Source: Salibacterium aidingense DSM 18341
GTDB lineage: Bacteria > Bacillota > Bacilli > Bacillales > Marinococcaceae
Direction of reading: 5' to 3'
Length of the DNA stretch: 64,000 bases
Assembly: GCF_000429685.1 (NCBI RefSeq)
Contig: NZ_AUCI01000017.1
Location: forward strand, 1 to 64,000
In this document: positions 8,823 to 16,878 of the stretch, piece by piece
Numbering within the stretch: position 1 is the stretch's first letter
How the letters are laid out: each line of letters opens with the position of its first letter
Program-made: the position numbers and the translations under genes
Notes under the pieces: model-generated
Seen by the model: only the letters and a program-made list of their open reading frames with translations
What the model was told of the DNA's origin: nothing
Databases searched by the model: none

Positions 8823-9905
8823 TCATTCTTCTTCTAAATCAAGGCTGGAAAGAACGTCACCAGTTGCTTCATATTGCTCGTTAAGTGTAGGAATAATTTC
8901 CTCCGGCTTTATGTCAATGGGAGCTAAATTATTCTCCTCTAAAAACTCAGCATACTCAGGACTATTAACTGCTTCCGTAAAGATATCTCTTAACTCCGCT
9001 ACAGCCTCATCAGGAGTGTCATTGGGTACCAGGAGCGCTTTCCAAACACTCATATTCAAGTCAAATCCTTTTTCTTTAAAGGTGGGGACATCTTCCAGTT
9101 CGTCAAATCTTTCTTCCGAAAAAATCCCCAATAATCTCATATCTCCGGATTCCACATGGGGCATCAATTCTGCGGGGTGAGCAGCGATGGAGTCGACATG
9201 ACCTCCCAGCAAGCCGGTAACAGCTGGACCACCACCTTCAAATGGCACACTTTCTGCATTTATTCCTGCTTGAGAATAGAACGCTTCTTGGGTCACATGT
9301 GGAAACCCGCCAGCACCGGAGTGACCAAAATTAATGACTTTGCCTGTGTCTTTTTCTGCGATTAAATCGTCCAGGGTTTCCCAATCAGAATCCGCGCTCA
9401 CAGCCAGAAGTACCGGCTCATACGTGAGTCCTACTATTCCAGTGAAATCATCATTTTCATATTGCACATCACGCATATGGGGCTGGGCAGTCATTGCCCC
9501 GGAAGCAGTAAAGGTAATTTCGTGACCATCCGGATTTTTATTTGCTCCCTCCATAATCCCAATGGTGCCGCCAGCCCCCTCTCTATTCACTATATTAATA
9601 GGAACATCAACGTTTGGCTCGACAATTTCAGCTAAAGCCCTTAATGTTAAATCACTGCTCCCCCCAGGTGCCCAAGGTAATGTAATCTCAAGGGGGCGGG
9701 TCGGAAAATCCACTTCCTCTTCTTGGTCTTCTTGTCCGGCGGCCTTGTTGTTTTCTCCATTTTCATTGCTTTCCCCTTGAGGTGGATCGTTATCTGCAGG
9801 GCCTTCCGCAGAGTCAGCGCCGCACCCCATTAACAGAACACTAAAAGCCAAACCTACTGCGAAAAACATAACAAACCGACTTTTTGAAAAATTTTTAAAT
9901 TTCAC
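8823..9905 (-). CDS. tctC: tripartite tricarboxylate transporter substrate-binding lipoprotein TctC
   Basis: 360 residues. Signal peptide with lipobox LLMGC, so Cys28 would be lipidated; then an acidic linker (about 30-65) and the Bug/TctC fold starting PLEITLPWAPGGSSDLTLRA, the carboxylate-binding motif of the family. It captures the substrate outside the membrane for TctAB. It is followed by tctB and preceded by galactonate dehydratase, 46 bases away. Confidence 0.92.
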   Translation of the reverse strand: MKFKNFSKSRFVMFFAVGLAFSVLLMGCGADSAEGPADNDPPQGESNENGENNKAAGQEDQEEEVDFPTRPLEITLPWAPGGSSDLTLRALAEIVEPNVDVPINIVNREGAGGTIGIMEGANKNPDGHEITFTASGAMTAQPHMRDVQYENDDFTGIVGLTYEPVLLAVSADSDWETLDDLIAEKDTGKVINFGHSGAGGFPHVTQEAFYSQAGINAESVPFEGGGPAVTGLLGGHVDSIAAHPAELMPHVESGDMRLLGIFSEERFDELEDVPTFKEKGFDLNMSVWKALLVPNDTPDEAVAELRDIFTEAVNSPEYAEFLEENNLAPIDIKPEEIIPTLNEQYEATGDVLSSLDLEEE

Positions 9906-9951
9906 CCGGATCCTCCTTTTTCATTTAGAAATCTGCTGTTTTCCTTAAAAC

Positions 9952-11100
9952 TTACCTTTCTGCTACACTGCCATCTTCCAACCGCCAGAAGGGCGGCTTC
10001 CAATTGTGTCCTTCCTCTGCTGCCATGCGTACTTTTTCTTCATCAATGTCTATACCTAAACCTGAACCATTGGGAATCTCAACATAACCATTTTTATATT
10101 TAAATACGTCTGGATCTTTTACATAATCTAATAAATCCCCTCCCTTGTTGTAATGAATATCTAAGCTTTGTTCTTGAATAAATGCGTTGGGAGTGCACGC
10201 ATCTAATTGTAAAGAAGCTGCTAAACAGATAGGACCAAGGGGACAGTGCGGAGCAACTGCCATGTCATATGCTTCTGCCATGGAAGCAATTTTGCGGGCT
10301 TCTAAGATACCGCCTGTATGGGATAAATCCGGTTGTATAATATCCACATATCCGTCTGCTAACACCTTCTTGAAGTCCCATCGTGTATACAAACGCTCTC
10401 CCGTAGCAATCGGGATCGTGGTGTGGGGTACAATGTCCCGCAAAGCTTCAATATTTTCAGGCAATACGGGTTCTTCTATAAACATTGGTTTAAACGGTTC
10501 CAATTCTTTAACCAAAACCTTGGCCATAGCTTTATGAACCCGTCCGTGAAAATCTAACCCAATTTTCAAATCAAATCCCAGCGCTTCTCTAATACTGGAG
10601 ATACGTTCTACCGCCTGCTCCACCTTCGAATAAGAGTCTATATAATGAAGTTCATCTGTTGCATTCATTTTTATGGCTGTAAAACCCTCTTTAACTTTTT
10701 GCTTGGCCGCCTCAGTTACTCCACTAGGGCGGTCTCCCCCTATCCAACTGTATACTTCGACTTTATTTCTGCATGCTCCACCTAACAAATCATAGACGGG
10801 AGCGTTATAGAATTTTCCTTTAATATCCCATAGAGCCTGCTCTATTCCAGATAAAGCGCTGGTCAATACAGGTCCTCCACGATAAAACCCGCTTCGGTAT
10901 AATACTTGAAAATGATCTTCAATTTTCATTGGATCCTTCCCTATCAAGTATTCACTTAACTCTTCAACAGCCGCCTTTACTGTATTTGGCCGGCCTTCAA
11001 TAATAGGTTCCCCCCACCCGGAAATACCTTCGTCCGTTTCGATTTTTAAAAATAACCAACGTGGTTTTACTTTGAACAACTCTAGTTTTGTTATTTTCAT
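9952..11100 (-). CDS. dgoD: D-galactonate dehydratase
   Basis: 382 residues from the fourth codon of the open frame, the same length as E. coli DgoD, whose sequence it follows closely from MKIT-K to the SVAE-R end. It converts D-galactonate to 2-dehydro-3-deoxy-galactonate. Enolase-superfamily residues sit at the E. coli positions: Asp183 and His185 (LDFHGR), Glu209 (FIEEP), Glu235 (ATGERL), His285 (APHCPLGP). GGGG nine bases before 11100 supports this start; 11109 is the alternative. The next gene in the operon is tctC. Related aldonates cannot be excluded as substrate. Confidence 0.88.
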   Translation of the reverse strand: MKITKLELFKVKPRWLFLKIETDEGISGWGEPIIEGRPNTVKAAVEELSEYLIGKDPMKIEDHFQVLYRSGFYRGGPVLTSALSGIEQALWDIKGKFYNAPVYDLLGGACRNKVEVYSWIGGDRPSGVTEAAKQKVKEGFTAIKMNATDELHYIDSYSKVEQAVERISSIREALGFDLKIGLDFHGRVHKAMAKVLVKELEPFKPMFIEEPVLPENIEALRDIVPHTTIPIATGERLYTRWDFKKVLADGYVDIIQPDLSHTGGILEARKIASMAEAYDMAVAPHCPLGPICLAASLQLDACTPNAFIQEQSLDIHYNKGGDLLDYVKDPDVFKYKNGYVEIPNGSGLGIDIDEEKVRMAAEEGHNWKPPFWRLEDGSVAER

Positions 11101-11184
11101 CTTCATCATCCCCTATAGCTCTGTTCTCTTTATTAGGTATTTCATGTTTCCCGGGAAGAAGGCGCTTTCATTTTATTGGCTTGC

Positions 11185-12363
11185 TTATTCAAACCAATTC
11201 CCTTCCCCTGGTTTTACATGGGAATAAGCCACTTCCTCATTCAATTCAAGCCCGAGACCTGGTTTATTCGATAGAGTGATATAACCTTTATTAATAACCG
11301 GTCCATCCCCCTTCACTAAGAAACCAAACCAGGGTACATCATCAGCATGAAATTCAAGAACCAAGAAGTTTGGCACCACCGAACACACGTGGGCTGCAGC
11401 CACCGTAGCAATGGGGCCTCCCACATTATGTGGAGCAAAGGGGACATAATATGATTCCGCTGCTTCAGCAATTCTTTTTATTTCGCTGATGCCCCCGCTC
11501 CTGGGGAAATCCGGCTCAATGATATCCGCCGCCTGTTTTTCCAGCAAATCTCTGAAACCGTACCTCATGTATAAATTTTCGCCTGTACAAATGGGAGTAC
11601 TTGTTGCGTCTGTGACCTTCTTCATCGCATCTACGTTTTCCGGCCGTACAGGATCTTCGAGCCACAGTAAATCGTATGGTTCCAACGATCTAGCCACACG
11701 AACAGCATCGGATGTATTATAATGCCAGTGGCAGTCAATGGCTATATCAATGGTCCGGCCAACCGCAGCTCTCACTGCTGAAACAATGTCTGAAATTGCA
11801 TCGAATTGAGCTGGATAGAGCACGTGATTCATCGGGTCCTTTTCTGTTAAAGTAGGAATATCTATATCAAACTTAATCGCATCATATCCCCGCTCCACGG
11901 CATCTTCCGCGTGAGAGGCATAAGCTTCTGGTGTGTAAACGTCTTCTACGTTATTCTCATTTACTTTTGTACCATCTCCAGGCTTATAGCTTGCCCCTGC
12001 GTGTAGGTCCGCCAAAATTCTAATATGATCTCGTTGTTTCCCTCCTAATAATTGCCAAACAGGAAGATTACTATATTTACCTAATATATCCCATAGAGCA
12101 ATTTCAACACCGCTTATGGCTGCAATAAAAGCTCCCTGCCAGGCTGTGCCTGCGACAATTCGATACATTTTTTCCCACAAGTAGTTTATGTGTAATGGAT
12201 CCTCCCCCATTAAATGTGACTCTAACCTTTGGATGGATTCGTTCACCCCAAATCCCCAATGGGCTTCTCCTAATCCTATGATCCCCTCATCTGTTTCGAC
12301 TTTAATCAGCACCCATTCAAAATTAGCCTGCAGAACAGCAGTCTTAATTCCCGTCACTTTCAT
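11185..12363 (-). CDS. enolase-superfamily sugar-acid dehydratase, substrate unknown
   Basis: 392 residues of the mandelate racemase/muconate-lactonizing enzyme family: N-terminal capping domain (1-115), then the barrel with metal ligands Asp210 (AIDCHWHY), Glu236 (WLEDP), Glu262 (CTGENL) and His312 (APHNVGGP). Lys164 in KFD could be the second general base. It has an unusual insertion at about 121-143 after the capping domain. It is distinct from DgoD, so the operon probably handles two related aldonates or aldarates. The neighbouring aldolase and transporter support a catabolic role. Confidence 0.8.
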   Translation of the reverse strand: MKVTGIKTAVLQANFEWVLIKVETDEGIIGLGEAHWGFGVNESIQRLESHLMGEDPLHINYLWEKMYRIVAGTAWQGAFIAAISGVEIALWDILGKYSNLPVWQLLGGKQRDHIRILADLHAGASYKPGDGTKVNENNVEDVYTPEAYASHAEDAVERGYDAIKFDIDIPTLTEKDPMNHVLYPAQFDAISDIVSAVRAAVGRTIDIAIDCHWHYNTSDAVRVARSLEPYDLLWLEDPVRPENVDAMKKVTDATSTPICTGENLYMRYGFRDLLEKQAADIIEPDFPRSGGISEIKRIAEAAESYYVPFAPHNVGGPIATVAAAHVCSVVPNFLVLEFHADDVPWFGFLVKGDGPVINKGYITLSNKPGLGLELNEEVAYSHVKPGEGNWFE

Positions 12364-12376
12364 AAGAGTCCCACCC

Positions 12377-13300
12377 TTAAATAAATTTTTGAGGAGTTCT
12401 ATCTGCTCCTAAAAATCCTAATTTTTCCATGCTGTTTTCAAGTTCTTTGATTTCGTGGTCAGATAATTGACGTAATGGAGCACTTACTGTTCCATTAATT
12501 ATTCCTCTTAACTCAAGGGCTTTTTTATGCCCCCCGGCAGGAAAAGATGCCAGCAACATCCTTTTTACTTCAGCACATACTTCCTGCCATTGGCGGGCCT
12601 CTTCCATGTTTCCTTCTTTATAGGCATTGTATAAAGCTACATAAGGCTCCGGCATAGCCGTAGATCCTGCAGAAACCGCCCCGCTCCCACCGACCGCCAG
12701 TGCCGGAAAAAATTGAGCGTCATTTCCCATAAGAGTAGAATGCGTGGATTCAGCCGCCTGAACTAATTCATAAAAATCAGCAAAGTTCATACTGCTTTCC
12801 TTCATCCCCATAATGTGATGGTATCGCCCAGCCAGTTTTGAAAATAAAGAAACGCTGATGGAATTTTTCGTATTGCTTGGAATGTTATAAAGATATATCG
12901 GACAATCAACAGTTTCCGCTACCGTTGAAAAAAATTTTTCTAAAGCGCTTTCATCCAAACCATAATAAAAAGGAGGAATAACTGCGATTCCATCAGCTTC
13001 TATTTCTACGGAATGCTGTGCCAATTTTAAGACATCCTGTTGACGGAGGGCTCCTACATTAAAAATGACAGGGACCCGCCCATTCACTTCGCTTATAACC
13101 AAATCCATCACTTTTTTTCGAGTGGCAAGATCAAATAATATCCCCTCCCCCGTTGATCCAAGAGGAAATAACCCATGAACCCCCTTGTCAATCAAAAAAT
13201 TAATTAAACGTTTCATTCCCTGTGGATCAATCTCAGATCCGTTGGAATGCAAGGGTGTGACAATAGCAGATATAACTCCTTCCAAGTGTTTTATTTCCAT
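12377..13300 (-). CDS. DapA-family aldolase, probably 2-keto-3-deoxy sugar-acid cleavage
   Basis: 307 residues from ATG 13300 (AAGGAGTGG site). Class I aldolase fold with GSTGEG (48-53), Tyr138 in YLYNIP and the Schiff-base Lys167 in GMKESS. In an operon with aldonate dehydratases and an aldonate-type transporter the expected reaction is cleavage of 2-keto-3-deoxy-galactonate or -gluconate into pyruvate and glyceraldehyde, rather than dihydrodipicolinate synthesis. It is the promoter-proximal gene of the operon. Confidence 0.8.
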   Translation of the reverse strand: MEIKHLEGVISAIVTPLHSNGSEIDPQGMKRLINFLIDKGVHGLFPLGSTGEGILFDLATRKKVMDLVISEVNGRVPVIFNVGALRQQDVLKLAQHSVEIEADGIAVIPPFYYGLDESALEKFFSTVAETVDCPIYLYNIPSNTKNSISVSLFSKLAGRYHHIMGMKESSMNFADFYELVQAAESTHSTLMGNDAQFFPALAVGGSGAVSAGSTAMPEPYVALYNAYKEGNMEEARQWQEVCAEVKRMLLASFPAGGHKKALELRGIINGTVSAPLRQLSDHEIKELENSMEKLGFLGADRTPQKFI

Positions 13301-13309
13301 TTTCCACTC

Positions 13310-13670
13310 CTTCCTTTTGTCCCAAATATAGAACAAAATTCTTTATTTGGTTTAACTATATCATGTTTATTTTTAAATCGCAATAATATTCTGTTAATTC
13401 GACAAATCTATTCATAAGATTTTCTTTTTCGATGGTAAGGAAAGGACCATAAGCAGTAAGAGAAATATGCTACATGGATTTACTGAGGAAACAAGACCGC
13501 CTAAGATGGATGTTACCAGAAACATAAAATTCTCGTGCTTCCCTTTTCATAATCCTGGAGATCCCTTCTTATCAGCTGAATTTCCAGAATAATAACCTGA
13601 TCCCCCGTAGACACAACTGATGGAGGCGGAACAACGATCAACAAACTAATAAATCTAAAGATTCTGCCAT
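13310..13670. other. promoter region and left-over DNA at the island edge
   Basis: Upstream of the aldolase gene the DNA is AT-rich (about 13330-13440) and must hold the operon promoter and IclR operator, but I could not pick a convincing -10/-35 pair. 13440-13670 has no open frame with a binding site. The direct repeat begins at about 13674. Confidence 0.4.
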
Positions 13671-13673
13671 ATA

Positions 13674-13909
13674 AAAAAGCCTCCCCCGAAGGGAAGACTT
13701 ATGTAAGGTTACAGGGACAGATCCACCGACGCCCCTTTGTAAGGATGAGCCGCCTGCTGCACTTGGGCCGGCCCGGACGTTTCCAGCATTTTATTAATAA
13801 ATTCTCCCTGCTGTTCACCGGTATCCATTGCTTTTTTCATCACAGACATACTGGCCTGCTGTTTCACCTGGCCCTGACTCTGCGCCATCGACATTGCTGC
13901 GATATCCAT
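13674..13909 (-). repeat. direct repeat copy 2 (intact yjfB and terminator)
   Basis: Same orientation and nearly the same sequence as 5611-5839. It contains the hairpin terminator (about 13674-13698, GCCTCCCCC against GGGAAG) and the intact yjfB gene. Confidence 0.85.
13709..13909 (-). CDS. yjfB: YjfB-family putative motility protein
   Basis: 66 residues, MDIAAMSMAQSQGQVKQQAS at the start and the family ending with a conserved GASVDLSL. Function is unknown, but the family is sigma-D controlled in B. subtilis and here too: a perfect sigma-D promoter lies 38 bases upstream. A GGAGGTGG box precedes ATG 13909. The gene's second, decayed copy lies at 5646-5839. Confidence 0.85.
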   Translation of the reverse strand: MDIAAMSMAQSQGQVKQQASMSVMKKAMDTGEQQGEFINKMLETSGPAQVQQAAHPYKGASVDLSL

Positions 13910-13946
13910 ATCTCCACCTCCATAGAAAGAATCCTGTTCTTTCTTA

Positions 13947-13972
13947 ATATCGGCAAAATAAGGAAACATTTA
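13947..13972 (-). promoter_or_regulatory. sigma-D promoter of yjfB
   Basis: Minus strand TAAA, 14-base spacer, GCCGATAT: an exact match to the sigma-D consensus. The -35 box overlaps the stop codon of the vapC-like gene, so the toxin-antitoxin pair is joined to the very edge of this promoter. Confidence 0.8.
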
Positions 13973-14386
13973 ATCTTTGATAGGGAAAAGAGAAAAACCC
14001 ATAATCTCAAAATGGCGGTCAAAAGCAAAGATGTGCTCTATTTTTTTCTCCTTCATAATCGCTGCACTTTGAGCATCACAATAAGACAAACGGTGATCGC
14101 TGTATTTCTCTAAAAGCGTTATGGTTTCCTTTCGAATCACATCTGTTATTTCAACAATTTCAAAGTCGGAATGGTCGATCACTGTATTTATAAATCGCCA
14201 GGCTGATGGAAAACCAGATTTGGATCGAAGAAGCGTATACGTTTTATTCAAGACCGTTTCCGATAACAAATACTGATATTCCCCTAATGTTTCAGCTATT
14301 TGAACGGCTGTGTCGTGATATTGATCTTTTGGAAGATTTAATGCTATCAAAGCACTGGAGTCAACAAAACATGCTTTACTTTTCAT
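13970..14386 (-). CDS. PIN-domain toxin, VapC-like ribonuclease
   Basis: 138 residues with the acidic residues of a PIN nuclease: Asp9 (FVDSSALIA), Glu43 (LLSETVLNKT), Asp104 (SYCDAQ) and Asp123 (FAFDRHF). Such toxins cleave RNA and are held inactive by a co-transcribed antitoxin. It overlaps the upstream antitoxin gene by 11 bases, and its ribosome binding site lies inside that gene, which points to translational coupling. Confidence 0.85.
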   Translation of the reverse strand: MKSKACFVDSSALIALNLPKDQYHDTAVQIAETLGEYQYLLSETVLNKTYTLLRSKSGFPSAWRFINTVIDHSDFEIVEITDVIRKETITLLEKYSDHRLSYCDAQSAAIMKEKKIEHIFAFDRHFEIMGFSLFPIKD

Positions 14387-14627
14387 TTTCTATAATCTCC
14401 ATCAAATACTTATCATGTGCCTCGGCAAGGTCATGTTCAGCCGGAGAGGCCTCTTGTGCTGCTTGTTTGGCCATTTGAACCAACACATTGGGGGACTTCT
14501 TTTTTTTGTAACCATATTGCCGTATGGCTTCACGTACTACTTCTGCTTCCGACCGGTCTGTATCTTCCGCCATCTGTTGAAGCAACCTTTCCTCCAACGG
14601 CGATAAATGAAATTGCTTTCTTTTCAT
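14376..14627 (-). CDS. ribbon-helix-helix antitoxin of the PIN toxin
   Basis: 83 residues. N-terminal ribbon-helix-helix segment (KQFHLSPLEERLLQQMAEDT, then RSEAEVVREAIRQYGY) for DNA binding, and an acidic tail that would wrap the toxin. GGAGG nine bases before ATG 14627 sets the start. A perfect palindrome sits just upstream over the promoter, so autorepression is likely. Confidence 0.8.
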   Translation of the reverse strand: MKRKQFHLSPLEERLLQQMAEDTDRSEAEVVREAIRQYGYKKKKSPNVLVQMAKQAAQEASPAEHDLAEAHDKYLMEIIENEK

Positions 14628-14640
14628 AACCTGGCACCTC

Positions 14641-14670
14641 CTACACACTTATTATACCATAAGTGTGTAG
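14641..14670 (-). promoter_or_regulatory. palindromic operator and promoter of the toxin-antitoxin pair
   Basis: CTACACACTTAT and ATAAGTGTGTAG are perfect 12-base inverted arms around six bases. On the minus strand the centre reads TATAAT, a consensus -10 box, so a bound antitoxin would block RNA polymerase. No good -35 is visible. Confidence 0.75.
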
Positions 14671-14727
14671 GAATGCAGCGGATTTATTTCTCTAGAAATA
14701 ACAAAAAAGGTGAAAGGTATCTACTAT

Positions 14728-15025
14728 TTACCATTGCGGAAACAAGGTGAACAGGAAAATCGCCTTTACTTTAAGAAATTCCTGGTTTTCGAAAGCCTGC
14801 ATCACCTTATCCAAATGATTCCGGATTTTTGTATGTTCCGCTCTAATGTCAGCGGACACTACCACCTCTTCTAGAAGGGGCCTGAACTTCTTCTATTTTT
14901 GAAAAAACAAACACAGTATCCTGAAACATCGTCACAACAACTTTCTCATTTTCTTCTTCCAACAGCTTCTGTGTATAAGCAAGACCTTCTCTGATCGTGT
15001 CGGATATATCTAAGATGTGAAGCAT
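14728..15025 (-). pseudogene. frameshifted small helical protein gene, unknown function
   Basis: ATG 15025 opens MLHILDISDTIREGLAYTQK and continues to IEEVQAP, then the frame breaks in a GGGG run near 14877-14880. The next frame carries on as LLEEVVVSADIRAEHTKIRN to a stop at 14728, giving about 98 residues if repaired. The protein would be mostly helical and acidic. It sits between the toxin-antitoxin pair and the flagellin genes. No family recognised; ribosome binding site is poor. Confidence 0.5.
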
Positions 15026-15116
15026 CTTAGCCTAATTGTTCTGCTCTATCAACCCTTCCCTTATACAATCTATATTATATTGACATTGTATCGACTTAGG
15101 CACAGACAGACTTAAA

Positions 15117-15147
15117 TAAAAAGAGACTCCAAAAACTGGAGCCTCGA
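15117..15147 (-). terminator. hagA terminator
   Basis: GAGGCTCCAG and TTGGAGTCTC form a stem on the minus strand, followed by TTTTTAT. It lies directly after the hagA stop codon. Confidence 0.8.
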
Positions 15148-15153
15148 AAGTAA

Positions 15154-16413
15154 TTATTGAAGCAGCTGCAGAACGGACTGTGGCTGCTGGTTGGCCTGCG
15201 CAAGCATGGATTGAGAGGCCTGTGAAAGAATATTTGATTTTGTCATTTCCATCATCGCTTTAGCCATATCAACATCACGGACTCTAGATTCTGCAGCTGA
15301 TAAGTTTTCTGAGGAAGTATCTAGGTTATTAAATGTATGTTCCAAGCGATTTTGAGTAGCACCCAGTTTTGAACGTTCAGCTGAGACAGTTTCGATGGCG
15401 TCGTTAATTTTGGTGATGGCTGCATCTGCCGCTTCTTGGGAAGAAATATCAGTCCCTCCGATTTCAACGCTATCTCCATCAGCTAAATCACTATATGAGT
15501 TACTTAGATCGATTACAGTATCTCCAGCACTATTAGTATACACTCCCGATCCATCGTCTTTTGCTATTGTGTTTCCATTAGAGTCCTTTAAAACAGCATT
15601 GGTCTTATCAATTTCATAAGTACCAGCTTCCAGACCATTATTATCTACTGTTGCATTACCAACAGAAGTACCGCCGGTATCTACGGTCACTTTTCCAGAA
15701 GTAACGGTATCTGTGAAAACTAATGTTTCACTATCATCCCCTGTGAATGTTAATGCATCCGTACTAGTAGCTGCTACATCTCCATCACTATTTATTAATT
15801 CATAGGTACCTTCTTCGTTCTCTTGAACTGTGTATTCACCATCAACAATACTTTCACTTCCACTACCAGCAGTATATGTGCCTTCTGCTTCAAATTGAGC
15901 ATCTCCAGCCATTCCTAGACTAAAACCACGCATATCCTCAATGGAAAGACTTAAATTTTGTCCTTCATTAGCACCAATTTGAAACTTATTGTCCAAAGAA
16001 CCATCAAGTAAATTTTGCGTATTAAACTCAGTAGTTTTACCAATTCTACTAATTTCTTCAGACAGCTGATCTACTTCTTTTTGAAGCTCAGCTCTGTCTT
16101 CTGGTGTATTTGTATCATTCGCAGATTGAACAGCTAATTCACGCATACGTTGAAGAATAGAGTGAGTTTCATTTAAAGCACCCTCTGCCGTTTGGATCAT
16201 GGAGATCCCATCCTGGGCGTTACGGCTTGCCTGGTCCAGCCCACGGATCTGGCCACGCATTTTCTCGGAAATCGCCAGACCAGCAGCATCGTCTCCGGCC
16301 TTGTTAATACGAAGACCGGAGGATAATTTCTCCATTGAAGCCTGCATAGCATTCTGGTTGATCCCTAATTGACGGTATGTGTTCAGTGCTGGAATATTGT
16401 TGTTAATAATCAT
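15154..16413 (-). CDS. hag: flagellin A
   Basis: 419 residues, the structural subunit of the filament. Conserved N-terminal D0/D1 (MIINNNIPALNTYRQLG to about residue 165) and C-terminal D1/D0 (about 340-419, ending QPQSVLQLLQ). The surface-exposed middle is acidic, rich in Asp, Thr and Ser, with short repeated motifs of the type EAGTYE and GEYTVQEN. It is closely related to flagellin B 730 bases upstream, mainly in the two ends; the middle regions differ. Its ATG has a CGGAGG site inside an ACGGA context that could be a CsrA site. No promoter lies close; see the long leader. Confidence 0.95.
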   Translation of the reverse strand: MIINNNIPALNTYRQLGINQNAMQASMEKLSSGLRINKAGDDAAGLAISEKMRGQIRGLDQASRNAQDGISMIQTAEGALNETHSILQRMRELAVQSANDTNTPEDRAELQKEVDQLSEEISRIGKTTEFNTQNLLDGSLDNKFQIGANEGQNLSLSIEDMRGFSLGMAGDAQFEAEGTYTAGSGSESIVDGEYTVQENEEGTYELINSDGDVAATSTDALTFTGDDSETLVFTDTVTSGKVTVDTGGTSVGNATVDNNGLEAGTYEIDKTNAVLKDSNGNTIAKDDGSGVYTNSAGDTVIDLSNSYSDLADGDSVEIGGTDISSQEAADAAITKINDAIETVSAERSKLGATQNRLEHTFNNLDTSSENLSAAESRVRDVDMAKAMMEMTKSNILSQASQSMLAQANQQPQSVLQLLQ

Positions 16414-16445
16414 AATGTAACCTCCGTGTGTTTTTAATTTTGTAG

Positions 16446-16463
16446 AGACACGTCCTTATGTCT
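16446..16463 (-). promoter_or_regulatory. GGA-loop hairpin upstream of hagA (CsrA-type site)
   Basis: On the minus strand AGACA and TGTCT pair around a loop containing TAAGGACG. CsrA binds ANGGA in hairpin loops. The hairpin sits 33 bases upstream of the hagA start, resembling the upstream CsrA site in the B. subtilis hag leader. Binding is inferred. Confidence 0.55.
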
Positions 16464-16522
16464 CCTTGTTCCTTTGACTCGAGTGACAGGTCGACGTTGT
16501 TTTCATCACCTCCCGGATAGAA

Positions 16523-16599
16523 TAAAAAAGGATGAGACCAGGCCAAAGCTGATTCTGCATCCTTGCAAAACAACTTTGAACATCGGCTCATCCTTGAGC
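16523..16599 (-). terminator. terminator-like structure T2 in the hagA leader, with GGA hairpins
   Basis: Minus strand: AAGGATGAG pairs with CTCATCCTT and is followed by TTTTTT (16524-16529). Inside is a second long stem (16544-16558 against 16565-16578) capped by an AAGGAT loop. The 5' arm can alternatively fold as GCTC-AAGGAT-GAGC (16586-16599), a compact GGA-loop hairpin that excludes the terminator. Such mutually exclusive folding is typical of attenuators. It lies 110 bases before the hagA start, on the only visible transcription path into hagA. Confidence 0.6.
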
Positions 16600-16607
16600 G
16601 GTTCGTT

Positions 16608-16829
16608 TTATGAAATTCCTTTATTTTTTGGTTCCAGATCTTTTTTGTCTTTAACAACGGTAACTTTCTTCGTCTGTTGTTCCTCATAGACCTCTCCGCG
16701 GACAATACCCATTTCCTTTGGGGCATCGATCGCCAGCCGCAAGTGGCCGTTCTAACTTTTCACCACTTCCACTTTAATCTTGTCATCAATCACAATGTAC
16801 TCCCCCGACTTCCTGCCTAATACCAGCAT
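16608..16829 (-). pseudogene. csrA paralogue interrupted by an in-frame TAG
   Basis: ATG 16829 with an AGGAGG site encodes MLVLGRKSGEYIVIDDKIKV, VEVVKS, then TAG at 16752-16754 (codon 26), then NGHLRLAIDAPKEMGIVRGE and a 25-residue lysine-rich tail to TAA at 16608. Apart from the stop the frame is intact over 73 codons and matches CsrA throughout; the stop replaces what is probably a Glu codon. It differs substantially from the intact CsrA at 20499-20729. Either a recent nonsense mutation or a remnant kept for its RNA. Confidence 0.8.
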
Positions 16830-16878
16830 CCTGCCTTCCTCCCTCAATATTCAATTGTAATATAATAACATCAACCGC

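Noticed and set aside
16457-16514. Possible 16-codon leader peptide (MKTTSTCHSSQRNKET) after GGGAGGTG upstream of hagA
   Set aside because: Only two bases separate the site from the ATG, so efficient initiation is doubtful; noted but not called.
16403-16726. 107-codon minus-strand frame before hagA
   Set aside because: It is out of frame with the csrA paralogue, overlaps the T2 structure and lacks a ribosome binding site; the csrA frame explains the DNA better.
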